Assembly: GCA_036563805.1 (NCBI GenBank)
Contig: DATCLS010000029.1
Span: forward strand, 1 to 64,000
Length of the DNA stretch: 64,000 bases
Source: DATCLS01 sp036563805
GTDB lineage: Bacteria > Actinomycetota > Acidimicrobiia > Acidimicrobiales > VFJN01
Direction: 5' to 3'
How positions within the stretch are numbered: position 1 is the first letter of the stretch; each line of letters begins with the position of its first letter. This document shows positions 14,528 to 23,663 of this stretch, piece after piece. The notes beneath the pieces are model-generated. The model saw only the letters and a list, made by a program, of their open reading frames with translations, was not told the origin of the DNA and did no database searches. The position numbers and the translations under genes are program-made.

Positions 14528-17500
14528 TCAGCGGAAGTCGCGGGAGCGCAGCGCGCTGACGTCGACGGGGAAGGGGTCGATCCGCTCAGCGATGACGTTG
14601 GTCACGCCCTCGGCCTTCTCGAGCCGGCCCCGGACCAGCAGGGCGGGCGCGGACCGGACCACCCGCCGGTGGTGCAGCCAGCACCCGCGGGACACCACGA
14701 CGTTGACCAGGCCGGTCTCGTCCTCGAGGTTGACGAACAGCGTGCCGCCCGCCGTCGCCGGCCGCTGCCGGTGGGTGACGACGCCGCCCACCGTCACCTT
14801 CGACCCGTCGGGCCGCCGGGGCAGGTGGGCGGCCGGCACCACCCCCCGCGCCTCCAGCGCGTCGCGCAGGAACCGGGTCGGGTGCCCGTCGGGGCTCATG
14901 CCCGTGGCCCACAGGTCGGCCCGAGCCTCCTCGTCGGGGGCCATGCCCGGCAGCGTCGGGGCGTCGATGCCGGTCACGATGCCGTCGAGCCGGTCGGCCC
15001 CCGTCGCCGCCAGCGCCCCCGCCACCCACAGCGCCTCGCGCCGGTCGAGCCCGAAGCAGTCGAACGCCCCGGCCAGGGCCAGGGCCTCGAGCTGGGCCGC
15101 GGTCATGCCCGGCACGCGGCGGACCAGGTCGTGGGCGTCGACGAACGGCCCGCGGGCCTCGCGCTCGGCCACGATGCGGCGGGCCAGCTCGTCGCCGACG
15201 GCCCGCACCGACGACAGGCCCAGCCGCACGGCGGGGCCGCCCCGGCCCCACTCCTCGGGCGGCGTGCCCGCCGGGGCCGCCCCCTCCGGCGGCGCCGGCG
15301 GCAGGGGCACGCCCCGCAGCCGCCCCGGCCCGCCCGGCCGGTCGTCCGCCCCGGGCCCCGCCGGGACGTCGGGCCCCTCCGGGTGCTCGAGCGTGGCCCC
15401 CACTCCGGAGGCGTTGACGTCGGGCGTGCGGACCTCGACGCCGTGCCGGCGGGCGTCCTGCACCAGCGTGTGCGGCGAGTAGAACCCCATGGGCTGGGCG
15501 TCGAGCAGCCCGGCGCAGAACGCCGCCGGGTAGTACCGCTTGAGCCACGCCGAGACGTAGACCAGGTAGGCGAAGCTCACCGAGTGGCTCTCGGGGAAGC
15601 CGTAGCTGGCGAAGGCGACGAGCTTGGTCCACAGCCGGTCGGCCTCCTCGCCGGTGATGCCGTTGGCGGCCAGGCCGTCGTAGAACCGCTGCCGCAGCTG
15701 CTCCATGCGCTCGTGGCTGCGCTTGGCCGCCATCGCCTGGCGCAGCTTGTCGGCCTCGGCCGCGGTGAAGCCCGCCGCGTCCATGGCGATCTGCATGAGC
15801 TGCTCCTGGAACAGCGGCACCCCCAGCGTCTTGCCCAGGGCGTTCATCAGCCGGGGGTGCACGGTCTCCTCCCACCCGACCTCCTGCTCGTTGCGCCGGC
15901 GGATGTAGGGGTGCACCGACCCGCCCTGGATCGGCCCCGGGCGGATGAGCGCCACCTCGACCACCAGGTCGTAGAACCGCCGGGGCTTCAGCCGGGGCAG
16001 CGTGGCCATCTGTGCCCGCGACTCGACCTGGAACACCCCGATCGAGTCGGCCCGGCACAGCATGCGGTAGACCTCGGGGTCCTGAGGGAGGGTGGCCATG
16101 TCGACGTCGACGCCGTGCCAGGCGGCCACCAGGTCGATCGTGTTGTGCAGCACGGCCAGCATGCCGAGGCCCAGCAGGTCGAACTTGACCAGGCCGACCG
16201 CTGCGCAGTCGTCCTTGTCCCACTGCAGGACCGAGCGGTCGGCCATGCGGGCCCACTCGACCGGGCACACGTCGACGATGGGCCGGTCGCAGATCACCAT
16301 GCCCCCCGAGTGGATGCCCAGGTGGCGGGGCATGCGCTCGACCTCGCTGGCCAGCTCGAGCACCGGGGCCGGGATGTCGTGCCCGCCGCCCGACAGCGTC
16401 GACGACACCGAGCCCCACATGTCCATCTGCTTGGACCAGGCGTCCTGCTGACCGGTCGAGTAGCCCAGCGCCTTGGCCATGTCGCGGATCGCCGAGCGCC
16501 CCCGATAGCTGATGACGTTGGCCACCTGGGCGGTGTGCTCGCGCCCGTGCTTCCGGTAGACGTACTGGATCACCTCCTCCCGCCGGTCGCCGCTCTCGAT
16601 GTCGATGTCGATGTCCGGCGGGCCGTCGCGCTCGGAGGAGAGGAAGCGCTCGAACACCAGGCCCAGCGCCACCGAGTCGACGTTGGTGATGCCCAGCGCG
16701 TAGCAGACCGCCGAGTTGGCGGCGCTGCCCCGGCCCTGGCAGTAGATGTCGTTCTCGCGGCAGAACCGGACGATGTCCCACACCACGAGGAAGTAGCCCG
16801 GGTAGCCGAGGTCCTCGATGACCCGGAGCTCGTGGTCGATCTGGGCCCAGGCCCCCGGCACCCGCTCGCGCCCCCGCTCGCCGTAGCGGACGCGCGCCCC
16901 CTCCTCGACCAGCTTGCGCAGCAGGGTCATCTCGTCGACGCCGGGGTGCTCGTCGCTCTCGAACGGGGGGAGCCGGGGCGCCACCAGCGACAGGTCGAAG
17001 GCGCAGGCCCGGCCCAGCTCGGCCGCCCGCTCGACGGCGCCGGGCCAGCGGGCGAACCGCCGGGCCTGCTCGTCGCCGGAGCGGAGGTGGGCCGACGTGG
17101 TCGCCGGCAGCCAGCCGTCGAGCTGGTCGAGGCTGCGGCGGGCCCGGACCGCGGCCAGCGCGGTGGCCAGCCGCCGCCGGGCCGGCGTGGCGTAGTGGAC
17201 GTTGTTGGTGGCGACGAACGGGACGCGGGCCTCGGTGGCCAGCCGGGCCAGGGCGTCGTTGCGCCACCGGTCGAGCGGGTCGCCGTGGTCGCACAGCTCG
17301 ACGGCCACGTTGTCGCGGCCGAACACCTCGATCAGCCGGGCCAGCTCGCGGGCCGCCGCCGACGGGCCCTCGTCGACCAGCGCCCGGGGCACGGCCGCCT
17401 TGCGGCAGCCGGTGAGCACCAGCCAGTGGCCGCCGTGGGCCGCCGACCAGTCGACGGCCGAATAGTCGGGCTTGCCCTTCTCGCGGCCGGCGAGCTGGCC

Positions 17501-17998
17501 CTGGCTGATCGTGCGGGACAGGCGGGCGTACCCCTCGGGGTCGCGGGCCAGCACCAGCAGGTGCGTGCCCTCGGGGTCGGGCTCGCCGTTCTGCGGCTTG
17601 GTCAGCCCCAGCGACAGCTCGGACCCGAACACCGTGGGCAGCCCGACCGCTCGGGCCGCCTCGGCGAACCGCACCACCCCGTAGAGGCCGTCGTGGTCGG
17701 TGAGCGCCAGCGCTTCGAGGCCGAGGCGGGCGGCCTGCTCGGCCAGCTCCTCGGGGTGGCTGGCGCCGTCGAGGAAGCTGAAGCCCGAGTGGCAGTGCAA
17801 CTCGGCGTAGGGCACCGCCCCCGGCCGCCGGACCAGCCCCGCGGGCGGCTCGTACTCGGGTCGGCGCGGCGACCAGGCCGGGCTGTCGCCCCCGTTGGCC
17901 CCGGGCGGGACCGGCGAGCGCCGGCCGGGGATCGCCCCGCGGCCCGACAGGGCGCGCTCGACCTCGTGCCAGGGCACCGGGGGGTTGTTGAAGCCCAC
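14528..17998 (-). CDS. dnaE2: Error-prone DNA polymerase DnaE2 (mutasome catalytic subunit)
   Basis: 1156 residues. C-family polymerase: PHP domain at the start (ELHCHSGFSFLDGASHPEE, LTDHDGLYG), palm with PPDIDIDIES near residue 460 carrying two catalytic Asp, fingers and a C-terminal OB fold (KVTVGGVVTHRQRPATAGG). The length, shorter than replicative DnaE, and the N-terminal NNPPVPWHEVE segment identify DnaE2. It works with ImuB and the clamp to copy damaged DNA, causing induced mutation. GTG 17998 lies 7 nt after -10 TAGACT, immediately behind a LexA box. It is separated from imuAB by 4.5 kb and on the opposite strand. Confidence 0.96.
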   Translation of the reverse strand: MGFNNPPVPWHEVERALSGRGAIPGRRSPVPPGANGGDSPAWSPRRPEYEPPAGLVRRPGAVPYAELHCHSGFSFLDGASHPEELAEQAARLGLEALALTDHDGLYGVVRFAEAARAVGLPTVFGSELSLGLTKPQNGEPDPEGTHLLVLARDPEGYARLSRTISQGQLAGREKGKPDYSAVDWSAAHGGHWLVLTGCRKAAVPRALVDEGPSAAARELARLIEVFGRDNVAVELCDHGDPLDRWRNDALARLATEARVPFVATNNVHYATPARRRLATALAAVRARRSLDQLDGWLPATTSAHLRSGDEQARRFARWPGAVERAAELGRACAFDLSLVAPRLPPFESDEHPGVDEMTLLRKLVEEGARVRYGERGRERVPGAWAQIDHELRVIEDLGYPGYFLVVWDIVRFCRENDIYCQGRGSAANSAVCYALGITNVDSVALGLVFERFLSSERDGPPDIDIDIESGDRREEVIQYVYRKHGREHTAQVANVISYRGRSAIRDMAKALGYSTGQQDAWSKQMDMWGSVSSTLSGGGHDIPAPVLELASEVERMPRHLGIHSGGMVICDRPIVDVCPVEWARMADRSVLQWDKDDCAAVGLVKFDLLGLGMLAVLHNTIDLVAAWHGVDVDMATLPQDPEVYRMLCRADSIGVFQVESRAQMATLPRLKPRRFYDLVVEVALIRPGPIQGGSVHPYIRRRNEQEVGWEETVHPRLMNALGKTLGVPLFQEQLMQIAMDAAGFTAAEADKLRQAMAAKRSHERMEQLRQRFYDGLAANGITGEEADRLWTKLVAFASYGFPESHSVSFAYLVYVSAWLKRYYPAAFCAGLLDAQPMGFYSPHTLVQDARRHGVEVRTPDVNASGVGATLEHPEGPDVPAGPGADDRPGGPGRLRGVPLPPAPPEGAAPAGTPPEEWGRGGPAVRLGLSSVRAVGDELARRIVAEREARGPFVDAHDLVRRVPGMTAAQLEALALAGAFDCFGLDRREALWVAGALAATGADRLDGIVTGIDAPTLPGMAPDEEARADLWATGMSPDGHPTRFLRDALEARGVVPAAHLPRRPDGSKVTVGGVVTHRQRPATAGGTLFVNLEDETGLVNVVVSRGCWLHHRRVVRSAPALLVRGRLEKAEGVTNVIAERIDPFPVDVSALRSRDFR

Positions 17999-18005
17999 GT
18001 CCGCA

Positions 18006-18025
18006 AGTCTACGAACAGGTGTTCG
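18006..18025 (-). promoter_or_regulatory. dnaE2 promoter with LexA (SOS) box
   Basis: CGAACAGGTGTTCG (18012-18025, plus strand) matches CGAAC-N4-GTTCG exactly. On the minus strand it is followed at once by -10 TAGACT (plus-strand AGTCTA, 18006-18011), then 7 nt and the GTG start. A TTGTTT -35 lies 16 nt before the -10. Confidence 0.85.
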
Positions 18026-18087
18026 TCAAACAAAAGAGAGGGGAATCGACCCGACCCGATCGCTTCGTAGCGGCAAGACTCCACATC

Positions 18088-18687
18088 GTGAGCGAGGACA
18101 CGCGAGACCGAGTCGCGCACGCGGTGGGCCACGCCATCCGCCGGGCCCGCCGGCAGCGGAGGCTGTCGATGCGCGACGTCGCCGCCAAGGCCGGGGTGTC
18201 CCAACCGTTCCTGTCCGATCTGGAGAACGGCCGGGCGATGCCCAGCGTCACCACCCTCTACCGGCTGGCGGACACGTTCGGCCTCACCCCCCAGGACCTG
18301 CTGCCGTCACCGCTGCGGGACGAGGTCGTGGTGGCCCGGGCCGACGCCGAGCCCGGGCCCCTCGACGACGACCCCCGGGTGGCCATGAGCCTGCTCGTGG
18401 CGGGGGGACGCGAGCGCGTGCTCGAGGTGCGGCGCTACCAACTGGCCCCCGACCTGCCGGTGGGCGAGTGGTACGAGCACGAGGGGGAGGACCTGATCCT
18501 GCTGCGGAGCGGGGGGCTCCGGGTCGAGCTCGACACCGGCTTCGAGAAACACCTGACCGCCGGCGACGTGCTCTGGCTGTCGGGGCTGCTGCCCCACCGC
18601 TGGCGGTCGGAGCCCGGGGTGGGGGCCGACCTGCTGCTGGTCAAGGCCCGCCCGCCGACCAGCGCGCCCGACGGCGACCACCACTGA
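18088..18687 (+). CDS. XRE family regulator with cupin domain
   Basis: 199 residues. N-terminal HTH (LSMRDVAAKAGVSQPFLSDLE, about 27-50, within residues 10-75) and C-terminal cupin barrel (WYEHEGEDLILLRSGGLRVEL, then HLTAGDVLWLSGLLPHRW). This is the PuuR-like architecture that senses small metabolites such as polyamines or amino acids. GTG 18088 is chosen because the HTH follows closely. Divergent from dnaE2, with the LexA box 63 nt upstream, so LexA could in principle affect both genes. Target unknown. Confidence 0.85.
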   Translation: MSEDTRDRVAHAVGHAIRRARRQRRLSMRDVAAKAGVSQPFLSDLENGRAMPSVTTLYRLADTFGLTPQDLLPSPLRDEVVVARADAEPGPLDDDPRVAMSLLVAGGRERVLEVRRYQLAPDLPVGEWYEHEGEDLILLRSGGLRVELDTGFEKHLTAGDVLWLSGLLPHRWRSEPGVGADLLLVKARPPTSAPDGDHH

Positions 18688-18689
18688 GC

Positions 18690-18752
18690 TCGGCAGCCGG
18701 CGGCGGTCGGCAGCCGGCGGCGGTCGGGGGTCGGCGGCGGTCGGGGGTCGGG
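18690..18752. repeat. 17-bp tandem repeat, about 3.7 copies
   Basis: Unit TCGGCAGCCGGCGGCGG at 18690 and 18707 (identical), variant TCGGGGGTCGGCGGCGG at 18724, partial copy to 18752. It fills the gap between the convergent XRE gene and the next minus-strand gene. Confidence 0.75.
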
Positions 18753-18762
18753 ACACGGGGGA

Positions 18763-19737
18763 TCAGTCGTTGTACAGCTCGTACCGGATGTAGTCGTCGG
18801 CGTCGCCGGGCTGGTCGACGGCGATCACCTCGCCCGTGTAGCCGCCGGCCCCGCCCGGCGGGTGGTAGGTGGTGAACGTCGTGCCGTCGTGCTCCACCAC
18901 CTCGGGCGGTGGGATCGGCTCGCCCTCGATCTGGTTGGCCTGCTCGGCGTACGCCCGCGCCACGGCGCCGACGTCGGCCCCGGGTGCGACCCGCAGCAGC
19001 AGGTCGAAGCCGCCGGTGACGCTGCCGGCGCCGTACTGGGCGATCAGCTCGCTGCCGACCAGCAGGACGTAGCGCTCGTCGTCCCCGTCGTAGGCGGCGG
19101 TGGCCGGGGCGAGGGGGTCGCCGACGCCGGGCCGGTCGCGGGGCTCCACCGGCGCCGGCAGGTCTTCGCCCGACCACGGGTCGCCGCCGCCCTCGTAGAT
19201 GTCGTAGCCCTCCACCGCCCGGGTCTCCGTCGCGGCGCTGAGCGTCAGCAGGTAGCTGCCGGTCACGTCGCCCGGCACGCTGACCAGGCGGGCGTGGGCC
19301 CGCGCCTCGCGGGTGCCGTCGACGGTGTCCGCCCCCAGCGCGCACAGCTCGCCGTCGCCGGTGTCGCCGGCCAGGCAGCCCGGCGCCTGCGAGGGGTCGA
19401 TGCGCTCGCCGGGGAACCGCTCCGCGACCTGCCGGGCGTACGCCATCCACACGTCGATCGGGTCGCCCTCGACCAGCAGGAGGGCCCACCACGACGTCGG
19501 CTCGCCCCGCCCGTCGACCTCCTCGACCACCACCGGGCCGACGAGCGACGAGCCCTCGGCGACGGCGAAGCCGTCGGGCAGGGCCGTGCCCGCCGCCGAG
19601 AGCGTGTCGTCGGGGACGGGGTCGGCGACCACGCCGTCGCCATCGGACCCGGCGAGGCGGATGGCGGCCACGGCCGCCACGATGCCGACGGCGACCACGA
19701 GGGCGACGGCGACCCGGGCCCGGGCGGCGGCCGTCAC
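18763..19737 (-). CDS. Membrane-anchored exported protein of unknown function
   Basis: 324 residues. One N-terminal hydrophobic helix (VAVALVVAVGIVAAVAAIRLAG, quoted in part: VALVVAVGIVAAVAAI) without a lipobox, then an extracytoplasmic domain. Tyr/Trp/Asp-rich segments such as WWALLLVEGDPIDVWMAYA, and Cys residues near GCLAGDTGDGELC, could form a disulfide. No family recognised. GTG 19737 overlaps the stop of the upstream fatty-acid-hydroxylase-type gene (GTGA), so the two form an operon and probably act together. Confidence 0.7.
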   Translation of the reverse strand: MTAAARARVAVALVVAVGIVAAVAAIRLAGSDGDGVVADPVPDDTLSAAGTALPDGFAVAEGSSLVGPVVVEEVDGRGEPTSWWALLLVEGDPIDVWMAYARQVAERFPGERIDPSQAPGCLAGDTGDGELCALGADTVDGTREARAHARLVSVPGDVTGSYLLTLSAATETRAVEGYDIYEGGGDPWSGEDLPAPVEPRDRPGVGDPLAPATAAYDGDDERYVLLVGSELIAQYGAGSVTGGFDLLLRVAPGADVGAVARAYAEQANQIEGEPIPPPEVVEHDGTTFTTYHPPGGAGGYTGEVIAVDQPGDADDYIRYELYND

Positions 19738-20186
19738 GGCCCGTCGACCGGTCGGGCGGGGGAGGCCGGCTCGGCCGCCGGGCGGGCGTGGGTGCGGAAG
19801 ACGTGGTCCCACAAGGGGAGCGTCACCGCGTAGTTGCGGTCGGGGGCCACGACGTGGTGGTGGAGGTGGTGGGCGCGCACCCAGCGGCCGTACCGGCCCC
19901 GGGGCGGCCGGGCGTGGATCGCCCAGTGCCGGAGGTCGTAGGCGGCGTGACCCACCAGCCAGCCGGCTCCCACCGCCGGCTGCGTCCCCCAGGCCAGCAC
20001 CGCGGCCAGCAGGGCGGCCCCCACCCAGCCCCGCGGCGAGCGGTCGGGGACGAGCGGGCGGCCGGCGTGGTGAAGGCGGTGCTCGTGCGCCATGGCGCCC
20101 CGGCGCCCGTGCATGTCGAACCGGTGCAGCAGGTACTCGGCGAGTGTCCACCCCAGCCAGCCGGCCAGGAACCCCACGAGGATCAC
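19734..20186 (-). CDS. Fatty acid hydroxylase/sterol desaturase superfamily membrane protein
   Basis: 150 residues, short for the superfamily. The His clusters of the di-iron site are visible: EYLLHRFDMHGR (H-x4-H), AHEHRLHH (H-x2-HH type) and RAHHLHHH. There are two to four hydrophobic segments (ILVGFLAGWLGWTLAEYLL and LLAAVLAWGTQPAVGAGWL). Members use O2 to hydroxylate or desaturate lipids and carotenoids at the membrane; substrate unknown. Starts GTG 20186. Immediately upstream is the minisatellite. Coupled to the downstream exported protein gene. Confidence 0.8.
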   Translation of the reverse strand: MILVGFLAGWLGWTLAEYLLHRFDMHGRRGAMAHEHRLHHAGRPLVPDRSPRGWVGAALLAAVLAWGTQPAVGAGWLVGHAAYDLRHWAIHARPPRGRYGRWVRAHHLHHHVVAPDRNYAVTLPLWDHVFRTHARPAAEPASPARPVDGP

Positions 20187-20220
20187 GGGTACACCATTAC
20201 CCGAGCCGGCCCGCCGTAGC

Positions 20221-20470
20221 GGTTCGGGAGGCGGTTGGCCGGAACCCGACGGACGGGTCGGGCGGCGGTTGGCCGGAACTCGTCGGATGTGTCAGGCGGG
20301 GGTCGGCCGGGCGCTGTCGGATGGTTCGGGAGGCGGTTGGCCGGAACCCGACGGACGGGTCGGGCGGCGGTTGGCCGGAACTCGTCGGATGTGTCGGGCG
20401 GGGTCGGCCGGGCGCTGTCGGATGGTTCGGGCGGCGGTTGGCCGGAACCCGACGGACGGGTCGGACGGGT
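20221..20470. repeat. Nested minisatellite: 102-bp unit x ~2.4, built from ~34-bp monomers
   Basis: The 102-bp unit starts at 20221, 20323 and 20424 (the third spacing is 101, one G lost). Each unit holds three diverged ~34-bp monomers, two of them opening GGCGGTTGGCCGGAAC. Copies are nearly identical across units but differ within a unit, a higher-order repeat. The single-base indel breaks any reading frame, so it is treated as non-coding. The 304-nt interval 20187-20490 holds nothing else recognisable. Confidence 0.85.
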
Positions 20471-20490
20471 CGGGCTCGGTGCGGAGCGGT

Positions 20491-22496
20491 TCAGTCGAAC
20501 GGGTCGGACGCCACCTCGGTCCGACCGCCGTTGGGGACCAGCACGACCCGGTGGCGCCGGCCGGCCCGGAACGACGGGCCCCACCACCGGACGGCGTAGC
20601 GGTGGGCGCCGGGCCCGGCGGCCTCGTCCGGCCCCCGGTGCACGACCTCGAGGTCGCAGCCCTGGTCGTCGGCCGCGATCCGCCAGGGGCCGTCCCCGTC
20701 GGCGCTCTCGACGCGGGCCAGCGGCTCGTGCCAGCGCAGGTCGCCGGGGGCGACGTCGATCCACTCGACCTCCCAGCACGGGTCGGTCAGGGCGGTGGCG
20801 TCGGTGAAGGTGGCGGGCCCGGCCACCCGGCGGGGGACCGCCCGGCCCGTGGGGGCCGGCAGGTAGCGGCGGCGTCGCAGGTCGAACCGGCGCACCGGGG
20901 CCAGGTCGGCCACGACGCCGGCCCGCACCGTCTCCGCCGCCAGGCGGGCCACGTGCCAGGAGAGGAACGGCTGGGTGGCGGGGCCGTACAACGTGTGGGC
21001 GCCCTCGTAGTGCTGGAGCGCGTACTCCTCGGGGGTGGCGCAGTAGCCGGCGTAATCGTTGGCGACCGAGGTCACGACCGCCCGCTCCAGCCCGGTCTCG
21101 GCCCGGACGGCCTCCCCGATGCGCCGACCCGTCTCGACCGTCAGCTCGAACGGCAGCCCGACCAGCGCCACCCGGCCGATGCGCAGGACCTGGAGCGGCA
21201 GGACCCGAGGGAAGCTCCGGGACGGCACGATCAGCCGCTGGAGAGGCCCGCCGACCACCCGCTTGCCGCCGTGCGGCCCGGCGGGCCGGCGCCGGGCATG
21301 CCTGGCCGGAACGGCGGGATGCGGTGCACGACCGGCGTCTCGTTCTCGTAGGCCCCGCCGATCAGCGCCGCCCCCACCGCTGGCCGTGCGGGCAGCCGGA
21401 TCGCCCCGTCCGGGCCCGCCGTCCGGGTCGCGCCCACATCCAGCTCCCGCAGCCCGCAGGCCAGCGGCAGCTCGGCGGTGAGCGCCCCGTCGAGCCGGGC
21501 GAACAGGGCGGCCGCCTCGGCCCCGATGCCGGCGCCGACCCGGCGGGCCTCCAGGTGGCCGGCCGTGCCCGGGCGCAGGGCCGGGGCCATGTCCGCGTGT
21601 GTCCCCTCCACTGCGGCGACGACGGGTCGGGAGCCGTGGCTGGCCTCGATGCGGTCGGCCGCCTCGGCCACCAGGTAGGCCCACACGTCGGCGTTGTAAT
21701 GGTCGGCCCGCATGGGCACGCCCGTGCCGTGGACCGAGAACACGACGAACGCGGCCAGCGGCGCGAACCCGCCGTCGGACGTGGCGGCGTCGACCCGCAG
21801 CAGGTGGAGGTCGGGGTTGACCGCCACGTAGGCCCGCTGGCGGCCCGTGCGGCGGTCGGTCACCTCGGAGTTGCGGACGTGCGGGGCCAGCGACCGGTTG
21901 CGGGTCAGGCCCCACACCTCGGCGTGGCCCACGGCTGCCCGGGCGGGCCGCCGCTCGGCCACCGCCCGCTCGACGGCGGCGGCGATGCGCTCGGCCAGGA
22001 ACTGGGTCCACGCCGGGTCGAACCCGGGCCGGTTGGAGGCGAACCGGTTGTAGAAGTCGGTGCCCAGGAACTGGCCGGGCCCGGCGTGGGTGTGCGTGGC
22101 GCCCAGGTACAGGCCGGCGGCCGGCACGTCGGTCCGCTCGGCGACGGCGCGGGCCACCAGCCGGTGGACGACGGCCGAGCCGCCGAGCAGGTCGCACTGG
22201 ACGAGCGCCAGCGAGCCCGATGGCGAGCGCAGGTGGACGACCCGGGCCCGCAGGCGCCCCCGGAACCCGATGCCGGTGTGGGCGTTGCGGGAGTAGCCGG
22301 CCTTGGGCAGGCCGGGCGGCGGGGTGATGTCGACCTCGGCCGCGCCCGCCAGCAGCTCGCGGACCGGCGCGGCGGACGGCTCGCCCGGCGGCCCGGAGGG
22401 CGGGACGGCCTCGACCGAGAACCGGGCCCGCCGGACGTCGGCCTCGGCCAGCGGCAGCAGGGGGCTGTCGGCGGCGATGTCCCAGCCGGTTGCCAT
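20491..22496 (-). pseudogene. Neutral/alkaline ceramidase, interrupted by a frameshift
   Basis: Two overlapping minus-strand frames form one ceramidase of ~668 residues. The N-terminal frame (ATG 22496, GAGGAGCG just upstream) has AEVDITPPPGLPKAGYSR, GATHTHAGPGQFLG and EGTHADMAPAL; it stops at 21231. The C-terminal frame continues with RVLPLQVLRIGRVALVGLPFE and the hallmark NDYAGYCATPEEYALQHYEG, ending at 20491. Frames cross near 21274-21290, where one base is missing in a GC run (minus strand GGGCCGCAC). Ceramidases cleave ceramide to sphingosine and fatty acid, usually outside the cell, but no signal peptide is seen. It may be a real inactivation or a sequencing error. Confidence 0.85.
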
Positions 22497-22652
22497 GGTC
22501 GCTCCTCGGTCCTCCGGACCAGCGTCGTCGGGCCGCCCGGCCGGTTCCCCGGGCGGGTCCCGGGGCCGCCCGACCCCGGTCGGGCATACACCGTAAGGCG
22601 TCCGGCGCGGGCCGGATCGGCCCCGGTGTCGATGCACCGCCTCCGGGCCGCG

Positions 22653-22658
22653 TACGGT
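22653..22658 (+). promoter_or_regulatory. -10 box TACGGT of leaderless promoter
   Basis: TACGGT, 6 nt (TGCCGT), then GTG 22665. Confidence 0.55.
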
Positions 22659-22664
22659 TGCCGT

Positions 22665-23663
22665 GTGCCGGACAAGCGCCAGACCGCCAAGCAGCGCCGC
22701 GCCGCCCGCAACCGGGCCGCCCGCGAGGCGCTGATCGCCCGCAGGGAGAACGCCAAAGCCGAGCGCGCCCGGGCCCGCCAGGCCGCGCCCGGCAGAGCCT
22801 CGGCCTCGGCCGGCGGGGGGAAGGCCGCGGCCGGCGCCGGCAGGGCCGGCGGCGACGGCCAGCCCGCCCCCGGCATCGCCGGCAAGATGTACGGCCGGCC
22901 CCCGGGCGTGGGCGACAACGCGGTCCTCATGGCCCTGTTCTTCGCCGTGCTGGCCGCCGCCCTGTCGGTGTACGTGGCCTTCACGTCCGAGGTCATCCCG
23001 GTCGACCACGCTGGCGACCCGCTCGGCCGCTTCCCGGCCATCAGCCGCCAGGCCCACGCCATCCTCACCGACACCGAGCCGGTCACCGACAAGGTGTCGC
23101 TGATCGACGCCTACGGCCCGGTCATGGCCATCTTCGCCCTGCTCCCGGCCCTGATCCTGGTCGGCGTCTTCATCTCCCACCGGCGCGAGGTGCGCAGCCG
23201 GCCGCTCACGTTCGGCCTGGTCGCGCTCGCGCTGGTCAGCGTGTTCAACGGGTTCTTCGCCATCTACTTCCTGCCGTCGCTCATCGCCTTGGCCGTCGCC
23301 GGCTTCCAGGTCCGCAAGACCGAGCTGCCGGCCCGCGAGGCGGCCCGGGGCGCCCGGGGCCGGTCGGGGGCCGGCCGGGCCGGCGACGAGGACGACGACG
23401 TCATCGACGTCGAGGAGGTCGACGAGGCCGACGCCGACGAGACCGATGACGCCGACCTCGACGAGGTGGACGAGGCCGACGAGCAGGACGAGGACGCCGA
23501 CGACGAAGCCGACGGCGACGAGCACGACGACGTGCTGGGGGAGCTGGAGGCCGAGCTCGCAGCCGAGGACGTCGAGGCCGACGGCGCCGACGAGGGCGTC
23601 GAGGAGGCCGAGGCCGGGCGCGCCCGGCGCCGGGGGGCCGGGGGCCGATCGTCGCGGCGATGA
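22665..23663 (+). CDS. Membrane protein with basic N-terminus and strongly acidic C-terminal tail
   Basis: 332 residues. Residues 1-50 are Arg/Lys/Ala-rich and probably helical (KQRRAARNRAAREALIARRE). About four membrane segments follow between 85 and 215 (VLMALFFAVLAAALSVYVAF, PVMAIFALLPALILVGVFI, FGLVALALVSVFNGFFAIY). The last ~100 residues are extremely acidic (VIDVEEVDEADADE and similar) before a short basic end (RARRRGAGGRSSRR). No known family. GTG 22665 is set by the -10 box. Its stop overlaps the acyP start (ATGA). Confidence 0.75.
   Translation: MPDKRQTAKQRRAARNRAAREALIARRENAKAERARARQAAPGRASASAGGGKAAAGAGRAGGDGQPAPGIAGKMYGRPPGVGDNAVLMALFFAVLAAALSVYVAFTSEVIPVDHAGDPLGRFPAISRQAHAILTDTEPVTDKVSLIDAYGPVMAIFALLPALILVGVFISHRREVRSRPLTFGLVALALVSVFNGFFAIYFLPSLIALAVAGFQVRKTELPAREAARGARGRSGAGRAGDEDDDVIDVEEVDEADADETDDADLDEVDEADEQDEDADDEADGDEHDDVLGELEAELAAEDVEADGADEGVEEAEAGRARRRGAGGRSSRR

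Noticed and set aside
18012..18025. LexA control of the XRE-cupin gene
   Set aside because: The box is 63 nt from that start and no -10 box could be placed to overlap it; kept only as a possibility for dnaE2's neighbour.
20221..20470. CRISPR array
   Set aside because: The 34-bp monomers are adjacent and diverged in sets of three; there are no unique spacers of constant length and no cas genes.
20183..20779. Minus-strand coding frame through the minisatellite
   Set aside because: It owes its length to the absence of stops in GC-rich repeats. The third repeat has a 1-nt deletion that shifts the frame, and its other end lies inside the ceramidase gene in a different frame.
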